A DNA stretch of 64,000 nucleotides from Dyadobacter sp. MSC1_007 (lineage in GTDB: Bacteria; Bacteroidota; Bacteroidia; Cytophagales; Spirosomataceae). The translations under genes were made by a program, and so were the position numbers. The DNA is taken from contig NZ_JAMOZL010000002.1 in assembly GCF_023667495.1 (NCBI RefSeq), forward strand, positions 636,330-700,329, written 5' to 3'. Position 1 is the stretch's first letter. Each line of letters opens with the position of its first letter. Positions 26,824 to 35,774 of the stretch are shown here, piece by piece. The notes beneath the pieces are model-generated. The model worked only from the letters and a program-made list of their open reading frames with translations. It was not told where the DNA came from and ran no database searches.

Positions 26824-28149
26824 ATGGGCATTAATATAAAATTGTACATTCTAGTATTTGCTTTCTTGGTCGGTTGTAAAAAAGATCCTGAACCGCGAAA
26901 GCCAACAGCACTTGAACGGCCGTATTTGAGGAAACTCACGGTTGAAGGAGCGAAAGAGGTAACGCTGGACCATTCAGCGAGGACGATTCAGATCGTTTTG
27001 CCAGAGACCTACGAATCCGACGAAATTGAGCTGCAAATGGAATTGATCGACGGCGTAAGTGTAAGTTCAACAGATCCCGTGAAGACGTATGGCTTTCGGG
27101 GATTTCGACCGATACCATTGCATATTTTGAATAACTATTCCCAGCAGTATGACACCTATACCATTTATGTTGCCGTGGAAGGGGAAATTGAAGCTCATTT
27201 GTGGGAAGATTTGTATTTAACCGAGAATGGTTCGTGTGAAGCTGTTGTGGTCTTCACCAGCGGAATGGGTACGGTTCCAGAACGGCCTTCCGAATCAGAT
27301 GCAATGAGCGCATGGTTGGGTGATGCGAAAAATGGTAAACCAAGCATCAAAAATACGGGTAGCAATTTGTTTCAATTTGCCGATGCATATAAGCTGGTCC
27401 CGTCCGAAAGTCTGGACCTGACAATTATTTATAAGGAGCAAAAGTATCAGTTCCCAAAAAAAGAAAAGCTGACAAAATGGTTCGTGCGCGCTTCGATAGA
27501 CAGCTTACCGAGCTGGTGGAGCAGATTGCCTAAAAGTGCGAGTTTGAATATTGAAGGAGGTTGCTTTATGCCTCAAAAGAAATATCAGATTAAATTGCAA
27601 AACGATTCCGAAAATGTGCGTGCCATCGCGGCAGAATATAAAGGAACTCAACGGCTCTCTTTCAAGATTCCGGATGACGTAAAGGATGGCAATTATTATC
27701 TTGGATTGTATGAAGGAAATGAGTTGATTTCCAAAAGCATTTACACGATCTCGAACGACACACGTACGAAAGGGATCCAGCAGGTTTGGTCCGAGTACGC
27801 CGAAGAAGTAACGCCTATCGCGCTCGATGCAGGTACATTTGAATCGATTATATCGGCGGCGGGCAAAGAGATTTATGTGAATCCCTTCCCGATGTTTACC
27901 CGGGCTTTTACGCAAGGTGCGATTACCGAAGATCAGCTGCCCTCACTCCGGCTCATTGGCAATGGGACGACGCACGAACTGGCTCCCAAAATCCGGGAAG
28001 ACCGCCATTTCGGCGATAGCGCGTTGGTGCTGTATTATGCCTCCTACAAGCTGCCACAGCATTTGGCTCCCGGAAAATACACCATCCAGTTAAACTATAA
28101 GGACTCAGGTGTGACAGGCCCTTTTTGTAAGCAACTCGAAATCAGGTAG
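26824..28149 (+). CDS. Lipoprotein of unknown function
   Basis: A 441-residue protein with a lipoprotein signal (LYILVFAFLVGC, lipobox Cys at residue 18), followed by KKDPEP, a typical Bacteroidota surface-export-like charged stretch. The rest is beta-rich; residues 38-118 resemble a cadherin-like or DUF5018-like sandwich (LTVEGAKEVTLDHSARTIQI). No enzymatic motif was found. It converges on the PhzF gene with a 14-bp gap. Confidence 0.75.
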   Translation: MGINIKLYILVFAFLVGCKKDPEPRKPTALERPYLRKLTVEGAKEVTLDHSARTIQIVLPETYESDEIELQMELIDGVSVSSTDPVKTYGFRGFRPIPLHILNNYSQQYDTYTIYVAVEGEIEAHLWEDLYLTENGSCEAVVVFTSGMGTVPERPSESDAMSAWLGDAKNGKPSIKNTGSNLFQFADAYKLVPSESLDLTIIYKEQKYQFPKKEKLTKWFVRASIDSLPSWWSRLPKSASLNIEGGCFMPQKKYQIKLQNDSENVRAIAAEYKGTQRLSFKIPDDVKDGNYYLGLYEGNELISKSIYTISNDTRTKGIQQVWSEYAEEVTPIALDAGTFESIISAAGKEIYVNPFPMFTRAFTQGAITEDQLPSLRLIGNGTTHELAPKIREDRHFGDSALVLYYASYKLPQHLAPGKYTIQLNYKDSGVTGPFCKQLEIR

Positions 28150-28163
28150 CATGCCGGAGGATA

Positions 28164-29051
28164 CTAGACGTATATTATACCTTCCATCACTATAACAGAC
28201 GAGCCACTGATCCAGATGCCTGATGATGTTACTTCCAGGATCAGGACGGAGGGGCGGTTTAGTTGTGAGCCTTGAAGGATCCGGTAAGTTTTGCCGATAT
28301 TGATGCGCCCTGAATGAAATAGTAGTCCCGCCAGCGGACCTGCGGCACTGCCAGTTGCCGGGTCTTCATCAATGCCGATACCCGGATTGAAAAAACGAGC
28401 TTGGGCGATGTAAGGCGTGTCCTCCTCAAAAAGAGTGAAACAGTAAAAGCCTTCGAAACCATACGACTGAGCTATTTCAAGCAGCAGTCGCTTTTCAACG
28501 CGAGCTGCCTGGAGTGCCTGCACGTTTTTTAGCGGAACCATTAAGTGCGTAGCCTCTGTCGCAACTACGGTAGGCGAAAGATTACCAGACAACACCAGGT
28601 CCGTTTCCAGGCTGAGTGCACTGGCTACGTCGGCAGGTTCAACATATGCTTTGACAATTGCCGGAGCCTGGCGCATACCAATAAACGGCGTGTCCGGATT
28701 CGTAAGATCTACCTTCAGATTAATCCGGTCATCTTTCATAATTACAAAATGCTCATCCTGCTGCTCCTTAAAAATATCCATTTTGATAAGCAGGGCAGCG
28801 CATACAGCCCCAAGCAGGTTGTGCCCTGCACCGCCGACTTCATGGCCAGTGGGAGAAAAGGAGCGGACTTTCAGTGCCTTTTCCTTTTCAGAATAATAAA
28901 TAAATGATGTCTCCGAATAGCCGAACTCCCTGGCAATGTTTTCATAAACCGATGCCGGAAGGTCTCCCTCTGTTAATACAACTGCCAGTGGGTTGCCCCT
29001 GTACCTTTCCTGAGTAAAAACGTCGAGTACATAATATTGATAGTTTTTCAT
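28164..29051 (-). CDS. PhzF-family isomerase/epimerase
   Basis: A 295-residue protein with the two-lobed PhzF/diaminopimelate-epimerase-like fold: YVLDVFTQERYRGNPLAVVL at the N-terminus, catalytic Glu in REFGYSETSFIYY, GHEVGGAGHNLLGAVCAALL, and the C-terminal IDEDPATGSAAGPLAGLL. PhzF members isomerise small substrates; most outside phenazine clusters are of unknown substrate, and no phenazine genes are present here. It lies 38 bp downstream of the large sensor kinase on the same strand. Confidence 0.9.
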   Translation of the reverse strand: MKNYQYYVLDVFTQERYRGNPLAVVLTEGDLPASVYENIAREFGYSETSFIYYSEKEKALKVRSFSPTGHEVGGAGHNLLGAVCAALLIKMDIFKEQQDEHFVIMKDDRINLKVDLTNPDTPFIGMRQAPAIVKAYVEPADVASALSLETDLVLSGNLSPTVVATEATHLMVPLKNVQALQAARVEKRLLLEIAQSYGFEGFYCFTLFEEDTPYIAQARFFNPGIGIDEDPATGSAAGPLAGLLFHSGRINIGKTYRILQGSQLNRPSVLILEVTSSGIWISGSSVIVMEGIIYV

Positions 29052-29089
29052 GAAATCGCTGGATTAGTTAGCTGAATGATTATAATACA

Positions 29090-32000
29090 CTATGACTTTC
29101 TGTAAGTTTCAGACAACGATATAGTTAACTTCACAGTAGTGCCACATGGACTGTCGTTGTTATCTTTTTTGTCTATGATATCCAAGGAAGCATCTAAATG
29201 CTGCATTTCCCCCATGCTTTGAAGCAAGCCTTTCGTGATCTTTTCGCCCTGAGAAATATGGTTTTCTTTGATATTGTTATGTTTCCGGCCAACGCCATTA
29301 TCGTCAATGATACAAACAAGCTTCCCTTGACTGGCGTGGACATCAATAGTTAAGTTCTTAACGCCTTGCTTTGGCATAAGTCCATGCCATATCGCATTCT
29401 CAACAAATGGCTGCAGTAGCATTGGCGGAAATGGCATATCCATCAGTTCTTCATCTTCTTGTACATTAAATGTGTAACTAAATTCATTGTTGAATCGAAA
29501 AGCTTCCAGTTCGATGTACATTTTGAGTACATCCAAAACTTCTTCCAGGCGAATAAAAGAATGTCTTGAATTATCCAGAATACGGCGAATGAGCTTAGCA
29601 AATTTCGACAGATACTTGGCAGCGCTCATTGCTTCGTTGCTAATAATATAATTTTGAATAGAGTTGAGGGAATTGAAAATAAAATGAGGGTTCATTTGGG
29701 CTTGGAGAGCATGCATACGCAACTCACTCATCTGCAAATGAACCTGATTTTCCATTTTTATGGAAGCCTCCCTTCTTTTAATAAAAAGAAAGATCATGCC
29801 AACTATTGAAATTGCTACAAGCATTCTAAACCACCAGGTTTTCCAGAATGGTGGTGCTATCGAAAACCGATATTTAAGAACCTTGCTTTCATTACCATCT
29901 GGCGAGACTGCTTTAATAAAAAAAGTATATTTGCCTGGGGAGAGATTATAAAAGTTAATAGGCGTGTTTTCTGCCTGTTCCTGCCAATCTGCCTGGATTT
30001 CACTAAGCTTGTACTGATATGACAGATGCTGTTCACTGAGAGAGATTCCGGAAAAAGTGAAAGCTATGCTGTTATCGGAGTAAGACATTTCCGGATTTAC
30101 CGGAAGGTGAAAAAAGGTTGCATTTCCCTTCCTGGCTTTTCCATTTCCTTCGGCATCTTTTATCGTTATGTTCTCCAAAACTATTGAAGGAGTCAACGTG
30201 TCCTTATACTGGAAATTAACGTCAAAATGTAAAAGACCATCTAAATTGCTGTTCCAAATGTCTCCCTTGTCATCCTTTATCAGTTGTGAAATTCCAAAAT
30301 TTGTAAATGGAACACCATCAGTTTTGGAAAAACGATGAACGAAATATCTTCCTGCCGCAGACTTACTTTTCAGGTCAACCCGACAGATACCTGCCTGTGT
30401 TGCAATCCATAATCCATGATTTTTATCAGCAACAGCCGATATAGCCTGGAAACCAGGTAATCCATTCCTATCAGTGATACTTTCTTTAAGGGTTAGCCTG
30501 CCGTTCGTTAGTGTGCAACCCAGTACTCCGTTATTTTCTGTAATAAACCATAACAAACTGTCCTGCACACATTGAAAGTAATTATATGTATTCGGTAACA
30601 CATGGGGCAACTGTACGGTATGAAGTTTATTGTTTTTAAATACAAACATATCGGTCCTCGTGCTTAGCCAAATATTGCCGTTATCATCACCGCAAATTCT
30701 GTTTACAAATCCCAAGGGTGATCCGTCTGGTTTTTGGCTTATGCTCCTGACAACTTTGTCATCCTGTAACAATACTATCCCGTTTCGCAAAGGCAGCCAA
30801 ATCGTTTTTTTTGAGCGGTCAAAGAAAATTTCCTGATCATAAAAGCTTGATTGGCCGAATCTATCGCTTAAATCTTCGATATTTTCCCCACTTAGCCTTA
30901 ATAATTTGCCACCGGTTATGCCCATCCAGAAGCGTTGGCGATCATCAAGGGTCATCCCGCCGATTCTGGCATCGGTCATTAAAGGGGCTAATTTGTTTTG
31001 AACGGTTAATGGTGCTTGTCTCAGCTTTCCATTTTCAATAAATGCAAACCATTTGCCGTTTTGTGATAGGTACAGGTTGCCATTGTTTCCCAAATGCATA
31101 TACCTTATATCCTTTTCGGCCAGGCCGTTTAGATGATTATAAAAGGTCGTATAGCAATTTCGAACCTGGTATAGTCCACGCCCGTTTCCCATCCATATCC
31201 TTTGTTGCTTATCTTCATAGATGCAGGGAGTGAATAAAGAACTCAGTCCATCTTTTTCATTCAGTTCGATTAGTTTATTATGTTCGAACAGAAGAACTCC
31301 ACCTCCTTCAATTGATACCCACAGTCGGCCCCTGCTATCCAAGAGGCTGGCTAAAATGATTTTATTTGAAAAATTGTAAGGGTGGAGTATTTTAAGTCTG
31401 TAATTCTCCACAGTGTAAACACCGTCTTCGGCAATTACCAGCAGATCATCCTGTGTTTTTGAAGTGGCTATACAGTCGTATATTTTTTTGTTTGAATTTA
31501 TTACTTGTAACCTGCCAGCGGCATTTAGAATAAACAACTTACCACTGTAAACGATTGCACGATCGCCATTACGTAGCCTCGTAATTTTTTTGTATAAAAG
31601 GGTATCGATAACAGGATGTTGCGAAATTTTCTTGAACCCCTTGTCATTCAACTCAAACAACGAACCATTTATCCTGGTTTGCAAAGAACCATCCTTCGTT
31701 TGAAAAAAGCCTGTAATCCACGTAGTTTTCGATGGATAAGGTGACGGGAAATTAGTGAATTTATTTCCATTGAATATACTTACACCCTTATATGTCCCTA
31801 TAACTAGCTCACCTTTCTTATTTTCGAAGACTTCCGTTACTCTATTGTTTATAAGACCGTCGTTGGTATTATAGTTAACAAACTGCTTGCCATCAAAACG
31901 ACTTAGGCCAATGGTAGTTCCAAGCCACAAAAAGCCCCGGCTGTCCTGAAATATATTATAAACATAGGGGGAAGGTAAACCATGCGAAACATCAAAAAGA

Positions 32001-32092
32001 TTGAACGTGTAGCCACCGCCATGCACTTTCGCCGTAAACAGTATGCAAAAGAGAAAAATGAGACTTAGTCTCGATAAAATATTCGACAGCAT
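29090..32092 (-). CDS. LytS-like sensor histidine kinase with N-terminal propeller sensor
   Basis: A 1000-residue membrane sensor. After a signal peptide (SLIFLFCILFTAKVHGG) come Reg_prop repeats forming a periplasmic beta-propeller pair (GLPSPYVYNIFQDSRGFLWL, DSRGRLWVSIEGGGVLLF, DDNGNIWLSTRTDMFVF and more, to about residue 660), then a Y_Y_Y domain (PEMSYSDNSIAFTFSGISLS), a transmembrane segment near 770-790 (MLVAISIVGMIFLFI) and a His_kinase/HATPase module with QMNPHFIFNSLNSIQNYI and LLQPFVENAIWHGL. Family members usually pair with a LytTR regulator, but none is adjacent. Ligands of such propellers are often glycans. Confidence 0.92.
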   Translation of the reverse strand: MLSNILSRLSLIFLFCILFTAKVHGGGYTFNLFDVSHGLPSPYVYNIFQDSRGFLWLGTTIGLSRFDGKQFVNYNTNDGLINNRVTEVFENKKGELVIGTYKGVSIFNGNKFTNFPSPYPSKTTWITGFFQTKDGSLQTRINGSLFELNDKGFKKISQHPVIDTLLYKKITRLRNGDRAIVYSGKLFILNAAGRLQVINSNKKIYDCIATSKTQDDLLVIAEDGVYTVENYRLKILHPYNFSNKIILASLLDSRGRLWVSIEGGGVLLFEHNKLIELNEKDGLSSLFTPCIYEDKQQRIWMGNGRGLYQVRNCYTTFYNHLNGLAEKDIRYMHLGNNGNLYLSQNGKWFAFIENGKLRQAPLTVQNKLAPLMTDARIGGMTLDDRQRFWMGITGGKLLRLSGENIEDLSDRFGQSSFYDQEIFFDRSKKTIWLPLRNGIVLLQDDKVVRSISQKPDGSPLGFVNRICGDDNGNIWLSTRTDMFVFKNNKLHTVQLPHVLPNTYNYFQCVQDSLLWFITENNGVLGCTLTNGRLTLKESITDRNGLPGFQAISAVADKNHGLWIATQAGICRVDLKSKSAAGRYFVHRFSKTDGVPFTNFGISQLIKDDKGDIWNSNLDGLLHFDVNFQYKDTLTPSIVLENITIKDAEGNGKARKGNATFFHLPVNPEMSYSDNSIAFTFSGISLSEQHLSYQYKLSEIQADWQEQAENTPINFYNLSPGKYTFFIKAVSPDGNESKVLKYRFSIAPPFWKTWWFRMLVAISIVGMIFLFIKRREASIKMENQVHLQMSELRMHALQAQMNPHFIFNSLNSIQNYIISNEAMSAAKYLSKFAKLIRRILDNSRHSFIRLEEVLDVLKMYIELEAFRFNNEFSYTFNVQEDEELMDMPFPPMLLQPFVENAIWHGLMPKQGVKNLTIDVHASQGKLVCIIDDNGVGRKHNNIKENHISQGEKITKGLLQSMGEMQHLDASLDIIDKKDNNDSPCGTTVKLTISLSETYRKS

Positions 32093-32323
32093 GGGTAATC
32101 TCTATAATGGATTTGTGAGGTGGCTCGGTTTTGGCAATCAACTTAAAAAGACGCCATGACATCTATAACATTCTGTGTCACTGAGAAATATAGACGGATA
32201 CTGCTGTAAATTAAACATTTACACCTATAATGTGCGCTTCGGTGTCATATTTAGATTTTTTGGTAAATCATTACTTAGCCGTAATAGAAGCGTCTGCAAG
32301 AATGAAGGCAAAAGTGAGCCTCA

Positions 32324-32518
32324 TAACTTACACTGAAATGCCCTACGCGGGCCGCCCGTAAAATATCCGGAAACTTCCCGGCAGATTTATATTAAAATTG
32401 CCTTTTTAACAAAAAACACCTCTCCGCATGGCACATACTACATCCAATCCAAAGATCCATGTTGAAGGGGAAGGATGAGATGATGGGGCGGTTGGAGCGG
32501 TTGATTGGGGGTAGGTAG
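32324..32518 (+). pseudogene. Internally deleted copy of the HTH regulator gene with its leader
   Basis: Bases 32324-32459 match 22604-22736 (leader, ATG at 32428 and the first eleven codons, MAHTTSNPKIH), and bases 32460-32518 match 23072-23130 (the end of the gene). About 335 bp of the middle are missing; the join is at GATCCATGTTG and the frame then stops at 32476-32478 after 16 codons. The remnant cannot encode the HTH. Confidence 0.8.
32367..32381. promoter_or_regulatory. Degenerate palindrome in the duplicated leader
   Basis: CCGGAAA-C-TTCCCGG, one base different from the perfect palindrome at 22647-22661. It may still bind the HTH regulator. Confidence 0.35.
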
Positions 32519-32531
32519 GAACAGTAAACGT

Positions 32532-32700
32532 TAAAGCTCCGCAGGAGCAACCTGTTTATAAAAGAAATCAAGGATCATCATAGATTTCGGCCCCAGCGGG
32601 GCCTCCTGTGAATGGGCAATCACCCAGGTGGCTCCGCTGGGGCCTTTCAATAAACTTGATATGTACTTCTCTATAAACAGAGAGACGCTTTGCGGCTACG
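32532..32700. repeat. Cluster of GC-rich intergenic hairpin repeats
   Basis: Short hairpins follow one another: GCTCCGCAGGAGC (32536-32548), GGCCCCAGCGGGGCC (32589-32603), GGCTCCGCTGGGGCC (32630-32644, one mismatch) and CGCTTTGCGG (32686-32695). The first is followed by CCTGTTTATA and the last is preceded by CTATAAACAG, its inverted form, so the outer units face each other. The layout resembles small non-coding repeats scattered in Bacteroidota genomes. Confidence 0.6.
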
Positions 32701-32790
32701 CGAATTTCAATGACGTAAGCCGGTGAATGTTTTATAATTTTCATACTTTGAAAGGCGTTACAGCCAGCATAAGCCTAATTTGAGAGGCTC

Positions 32791-32824
32791 AACTAAAAGC
32801 CCCTTAAAACGGAGCTTTTTAGTT
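32791..32824. repeat. Long imperfect hairpin
   Basis: AACTAAAAGCCCC pairs with GGAGCTTTTTAGTT with one bulge and one mismatch around a 7-nt loop. It lies far from any gene end and may be a relic terminator or part of the repeat cluster. Confidence 0.45.
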
Positions 32825-32879
32825 CTTAATTGTCGTTTAAATTGTTAACCAATCATCATCTGGTTTTGTGATAAGTCAA

Positions 32880-32902
32880 TTGTGCAAGCGGCACTTGCAC
32901 AA
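32880..32902. promoter_or_regulatory. Inverted repeat upstream of the toxin-antitoxin genes
   Basis: TTGTGCAAG-CGGCA-CTTGCACAA, perfect 9-bp arms, about 107 bp before the antitoxin start. Possible operator or hairpin. Confidence 0.45.
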
Positions 32903-32979
32903 ATTATGTGGTACCATTGATTATGGTGAGCTTCAAGTTTTCCTTTTAGTTAATTCTCGCAAACAAGGTAAAATTCCAC

Positions 32980-33006
32980 TATCTTCGTGTACACAAATTC
33001 GTACAC
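32980..33006 (+). promoter_or_regulatory. Putative -7 element and operator of the toxin-antitoxin operon
   Basis: TATCTTCG at 32980-32987 resembles TAnnTTTG with one mismatch. It overlaps an inverted repeat GTGTAC-N8-GTACAC (32987-32992 and 33001-33006) that ends 2 bp before the antitoxin ATG. YefM-type antitoxins bind such palindromes to repress their own operon. Confidence 0.5.
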
Positions 33007-33008
33007 CC

Positions 33009-33269
33009 ATGAGAATCATATCAGCCAGGGAATTCCGCGGGAAGCAAAAGGATTATCTGGATCTTGCCGAGAAGGAGAGGGTGATCATTCACCGGGGAAA
33101 GAATAAGAAGTCAGTTTTACTCACGCCAATCGATGAAAGTACTGAAACTGATGTCTTTTTTTCGGACCCGCAAGTGTTAAATGCCATCAAAGAGGGCATT
33201 GAGGACGTGAAGGCTGGAAGAGTGACTTCCATTCGCGATCTCAAAAACATATGGGCAGATATTCTGTAA
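33009..33269 (+). CDS. YefM/Phd-family antitoxin
   Basis: An 86-residue antitoxin. The N-terminal DNA-binding part is MRIISAREFRGKQKDYLDLA, followed by a strand pair ERVIIHRGKNKKSVLLTPID, as in YefM/Phd, and a variable C-terminal toxin-neutralising tail. The ATG at 33009 is preferred over a frame extension to 32868 that carries no family sequence. Its end overlaps the toxin start by 19 bp, the typical coupled arrangement. Confidence 0.88.
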   Translation: MRIISAREFRGKQKDYLDLAEKERVIIHRGKNKKSVLLTPIDESTETDVFFSDPQVLNAIKEGIEDVKAGRVTSIRDLKNIWADIL

Positions 33270-33532
33270 CCTTCTCTGACAGAGCTAAAAAAGACCTTTC
33301 ATTTTTACATAAATCCGGCGGCAAGTCACTCGTAAAACGCATTGAGCGCATTTTTGAGGAGCTTGGTGAAGATCCGTACAAGGGAATCGGCAAGCCCGAG
33401 CAACTCAAAAATAATCTTTCCGGGTTATGGTCGCGACGTATTGATAAGAAGCATCGCTTGGTTTACCAGATCATTGAAGAAACTGTTACAGTCTTTGTAA
33501 TTGCTGCGAAAGGGCATTATGATGATAAATAG
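33251..33532 (+). CDS. YoeB/Txe-family mRNA interferase toxin
   Basis: A 93-residue RelE-fold toxin that cuts mRNA on the ribosome. The family signature GKPEQLKNNLSGLWSRRID with Glu and Arg, then KKHRLVYQI and the C-terminal AAKGHY with the catalytic His-Tyr pair, are intact. It overlaps the antitoxin gene and shares its promoter, so the pair is likely functional. Confidence 0.93.
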   Translation: MGRYSVTFSDRAKKDLSFLHKSGGKSLVKRIERIFEELGEDPYKGIGKPEQLKNNLSGLWSRRIDKKHRLVYQIIEETVTVFVIAAKGHYDDK

Positions 33533-33659
33533 TGATCTCTATCGAACTTACGTCCCTCTAAGTGGCTTGTATTTCAGTACATTACTTCAAAAACACACCA
33601 GTAAAACCTCCCCATTCCTGCTTTTCACTATTACATTCATTCACCTAAACATTTGTGTC

Positions 33660-34040
33660 ATGCGGGATAAAAAATCGACTTTGTTGTACCGGTGGTTTGA
33701 GAAAGTTTGGAATGAAAGCAATGAAGATGCCATTGAGCAGATGATGACGAGCGATGCGCATTTTCAGGGTATAAATGATAGTTTGCCGCAGGGTGCGGCC
33801 GGTTTCAGGGAGTTTTTTAAGCTATTTAACACGCAGTTTCATGATATTCGCATTGATGTGGAAGACGTCGTGTCACAAGATGACATGGAAACTGCCCGAA
33901 CGGTCATTTACGCAACGCACGCCGGGACGGGAAAACCTATCGTCGTGCCGGGGCTCTGCATGATCAAGGTTGATTCAGGAAAAATCGCGCAAGCCTGGAA
34001 CAGCTATGATTTCGCATCGGTTGATGCGCAGATACTGTAA
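33660..34040 (+). CDS. SnoaL-like ester cyclase-family protein
   Basis: A 126-residue NTF2-fold protein: LLYRWFEKVWNESNEDAIEQ, MTSDAHFQG, GAAGFREFFKLFNTQFHDIR, IDVEDVVSQDD and GLCMIKVDSGKIAQAWNSYD are typical of the SnoaL polyketide-cyclase family. The ATG at 33660 was chosen because the frame upstream reaches into the toxin gene. Substrate unknown. Confidence 0.85.
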   Translation: MRDKKSTLLYRWFEKVWNESNEDAIEQMMTSDAHFQGINDSLPQGAAGFREFFKLFNTQFHDIRIDVEDVVSQDDMETARTVIYATHAGTGKPIVVPGLCMIKVDSGKIAQAWNSYDFASVDAQIL

Positions 34041-34140
34041 GTGTAGGGTTCCGATTTTTCTTGCCAAGTTCGGTTAAAAAGGCTTTTGACGGTATCATAC
34101 AGTTACTTCTGCTTTCGCCCAAAACATTGACTCAAATAGA

Positions 34141-34572
34141 TTAGTTAAGATATTTTTTAAAGTAACCTGCTTTTGATTGATAACCAAGTTTTTCATAAAA
34201 CTCCTTTGCTCCAAAAGTTGCCAAGGAAACGATGACACAATCATTCTTTTTACTGGCTTGCTCGAAGTGAGTCATTAAAATTGACCCAACCTGCATTGAT
34301 CTGTATGAAGTGTCAACCACAATTTCATCGACATATGCAACAAGTCCGCTGGCATAAATTGCATGATGGAAATAGCCTGATATATAACCTATAACGGTTT
34401 CATTTTTTACGGCAACAAGCAAACAATGCTGTTCATTATCAATGAAGTTTGTGAAATGGCTTGCTAAATATTGCTCGGACACTGTTACCGTGTCACTCAG
34501 TTGATTTGCCAATGCTAAAATTCCATAAAGATCTTCTTGTGTAGCCTTTCTAATGAAAATTGTTTGGTCCAT
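34141..34572 (-). CDS. GNAT-family N-acetyltransferase
   Basis: A 143-residue GNAT protein. The acetyl-CoA pyrophosphate loop is YRSMQVGSILMTHFEQ, preceded by VAYVDEIVVDTS and followed by GAKEFYEKLGYQSK, as in the family. Acceptor unknown. It starts at 34572 (MDQTIFIRKA), 14 bp after the stop of the hydrolase gene upstream on the same strand, so the two are likely co-transcribed. Confidence 0.9.
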   Translation of the reverse strand: MDQTIFIRKATQEDLYGILALANQLSDTVTVSEQYLASHFTNFIDNEQHCLLVAVKNETVIGYISGYFHHAIYASGLVAYVDEIVVDTSYRSMQVGSILMTHFEQASKKNDCVIVSLATFGAKEFYEKLGYQSKAGYFKKYLN

Positions 34573-34586
34573 GTTTATAGGGCGAT

Positions 34587-35519
34587 CTAGTCGGCTCGGC
34601 AAAGCCAAGTTTGTACAGTTGATAGGAACAATAGTTGCTGATCGATAAAAACGATGTGTGAACAGTTATCGAGATAGGCGACATTTTTATCTCCGATCAC
34701 TTGCTTAATATTCGAAATTTGTTTGGAAGAGAATAACCCATCTTGCTTGCCGTACAGTGCATAAATCGGGATTCCCCGCTGCCTTAAATAATGTAATTCG
34801 GGCGTGATATCAATGTTGTGTTTGACTTCACGGTGCCAAAACGTTGACACCGCGTTTTCATTTTTTGTATAATGGATAATCAAACTGTCTGTTTTATAGG
34901 TGTCGTAAATTTCCCTGGCCCGTTCATTTGGCGCTTGTAAGGTAAAAAATCCATTAGCTGATGCATGCTTGAAAACTAACGTACGGTAGTTCAGTGAATT
35001 GGTATCCATTTGCATGATCGAGTTGAGCTCGTTTAAATTCAGAGAGTCCCTTTCACGCCCATAAATGGCCTTCGTTGAAGCCAGGATTGTATTATATGAC
35101 TGCTGCTGTGACACCAGGGAACTGCACATCACCAACGACTTCACCATGTCGGGATGCTTTTGAGCATATTGTGCTGCAACCAGACCGCCGAAGCTAAATG
35201 CAAGCAAATGAGCGCTCTTAAGATTGTATTTCTCATATATGCCTTCCAGATCTGTAAAAGCTTCATTGAAGTTCATTCTGGCATTTTCATCCTTAGAGCG
35301 GCCTTCTCCTCTGCGGTCATAGACGATCACAAAAAATCCTCTGGCAGCTAGCAAATTCGCGGTAGTCGATTCGAAATATACGCTACTACTTCCCGGACCA
35401 CCATGTAAAAAGATGACCGGTTGATCGTTCGGATTGCCGAATGATTTGCTGTATAGTTGTTGTGATACACCAATTGAACGGATTGATAAAAGCAATAGAA
35501 TTGCCGATAGTATTTTCAT
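34587..35519 (-). CDS. Exported alpha/beta-hydrolase (proline-iminopeptidase-like)
   Basis: A 310-residue protein with signal peptide (ILSAILLLLSIRSIGVSQ). The core has HGGPGSSSVYF (oxyanion region), VIVYDRRGEGRS, the nucleophile elbow LLAFSFGGLVAAQYA and a C-terminal NCSHIVFIDQ with the catalytic His; the acid is likely in YALYGKQDGLFSS. HGGPG is typical of prolyl aminopeptidases and related esterases. Confidence 0.88.
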   Translation of the reverse strand: MKILSAILLLLSIRSIGVSQQLYSKSFGNPNDQPVIFLHGGPGSSSVYFESTTANLLAARGFFVIVYDRRGEGRSKDENARMNFNEAFTDLEGIYEKYNLKSAHLLAFSFGGLVAAQYAQKHPDMVKSLVMCSSLVSQQQSYNTILASTKAIYGRERDSLNLNELNSIMQMDTNSLNYRTLVFKHASANGFFTLQAPNERAREIYDTYKTDSLIIHYTKNENAVSTFWHREVKHNIDITPELHYLRQRGIPIYALYGKQDGLFSSKQISNIKQVIGDKNVAYLDNCSHIVFIDQQLLFLSTVQTWLCRAD

Positions 35520-35774
35520 AAAGACTTTAATGAAGCAGTGTGTAAATAACGGACATTAAAGCAATTCAAGAAAGTACTTAGAAGTAAAGCCGAATTTGCG
35601 TGTCCATTTTGCCGATTATTGACGTGGTACAAAGCCCTGTATTTGCGTTTGCTGCAAAGCACAGATTGCTTCGACTTGCTCAACTCGATTGCCCGTAGCG
35701 TACATGGTATTTTGTGACTTGCGATACCTGCATTGTAGCGTCCAGTAGATCAACTGTGGCGGACGTTCGGTACT

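Larger units (their letters stand above)
32093..33008. other. Gene-poor region of about 0.9 kb with repeats and a gene remnant
   Basis: Between the sensor kinase and the toxin-antitoxin genes. It holds the deleted HTH copy (32324-32518), a cluster of hairpin repeats (32532-32700), a long hairpin at 32791-32824 and inverted repeats upstream of the antitoxin. The stretch 32093-32323 shows nothing recognisable. Confidence 0.6.

Noticed and set aside
28164..29051. Phenazine biosynthesis cluster
   Set aside because: Only a PhzF-family enzyme is present; no other phz genes are nearby.
32868..33008. Upstream extension of the antitoxin gene
   Set aside because: The extension crosses the inverted repeats and the promoter-like element and lacks antitoxin sequence.
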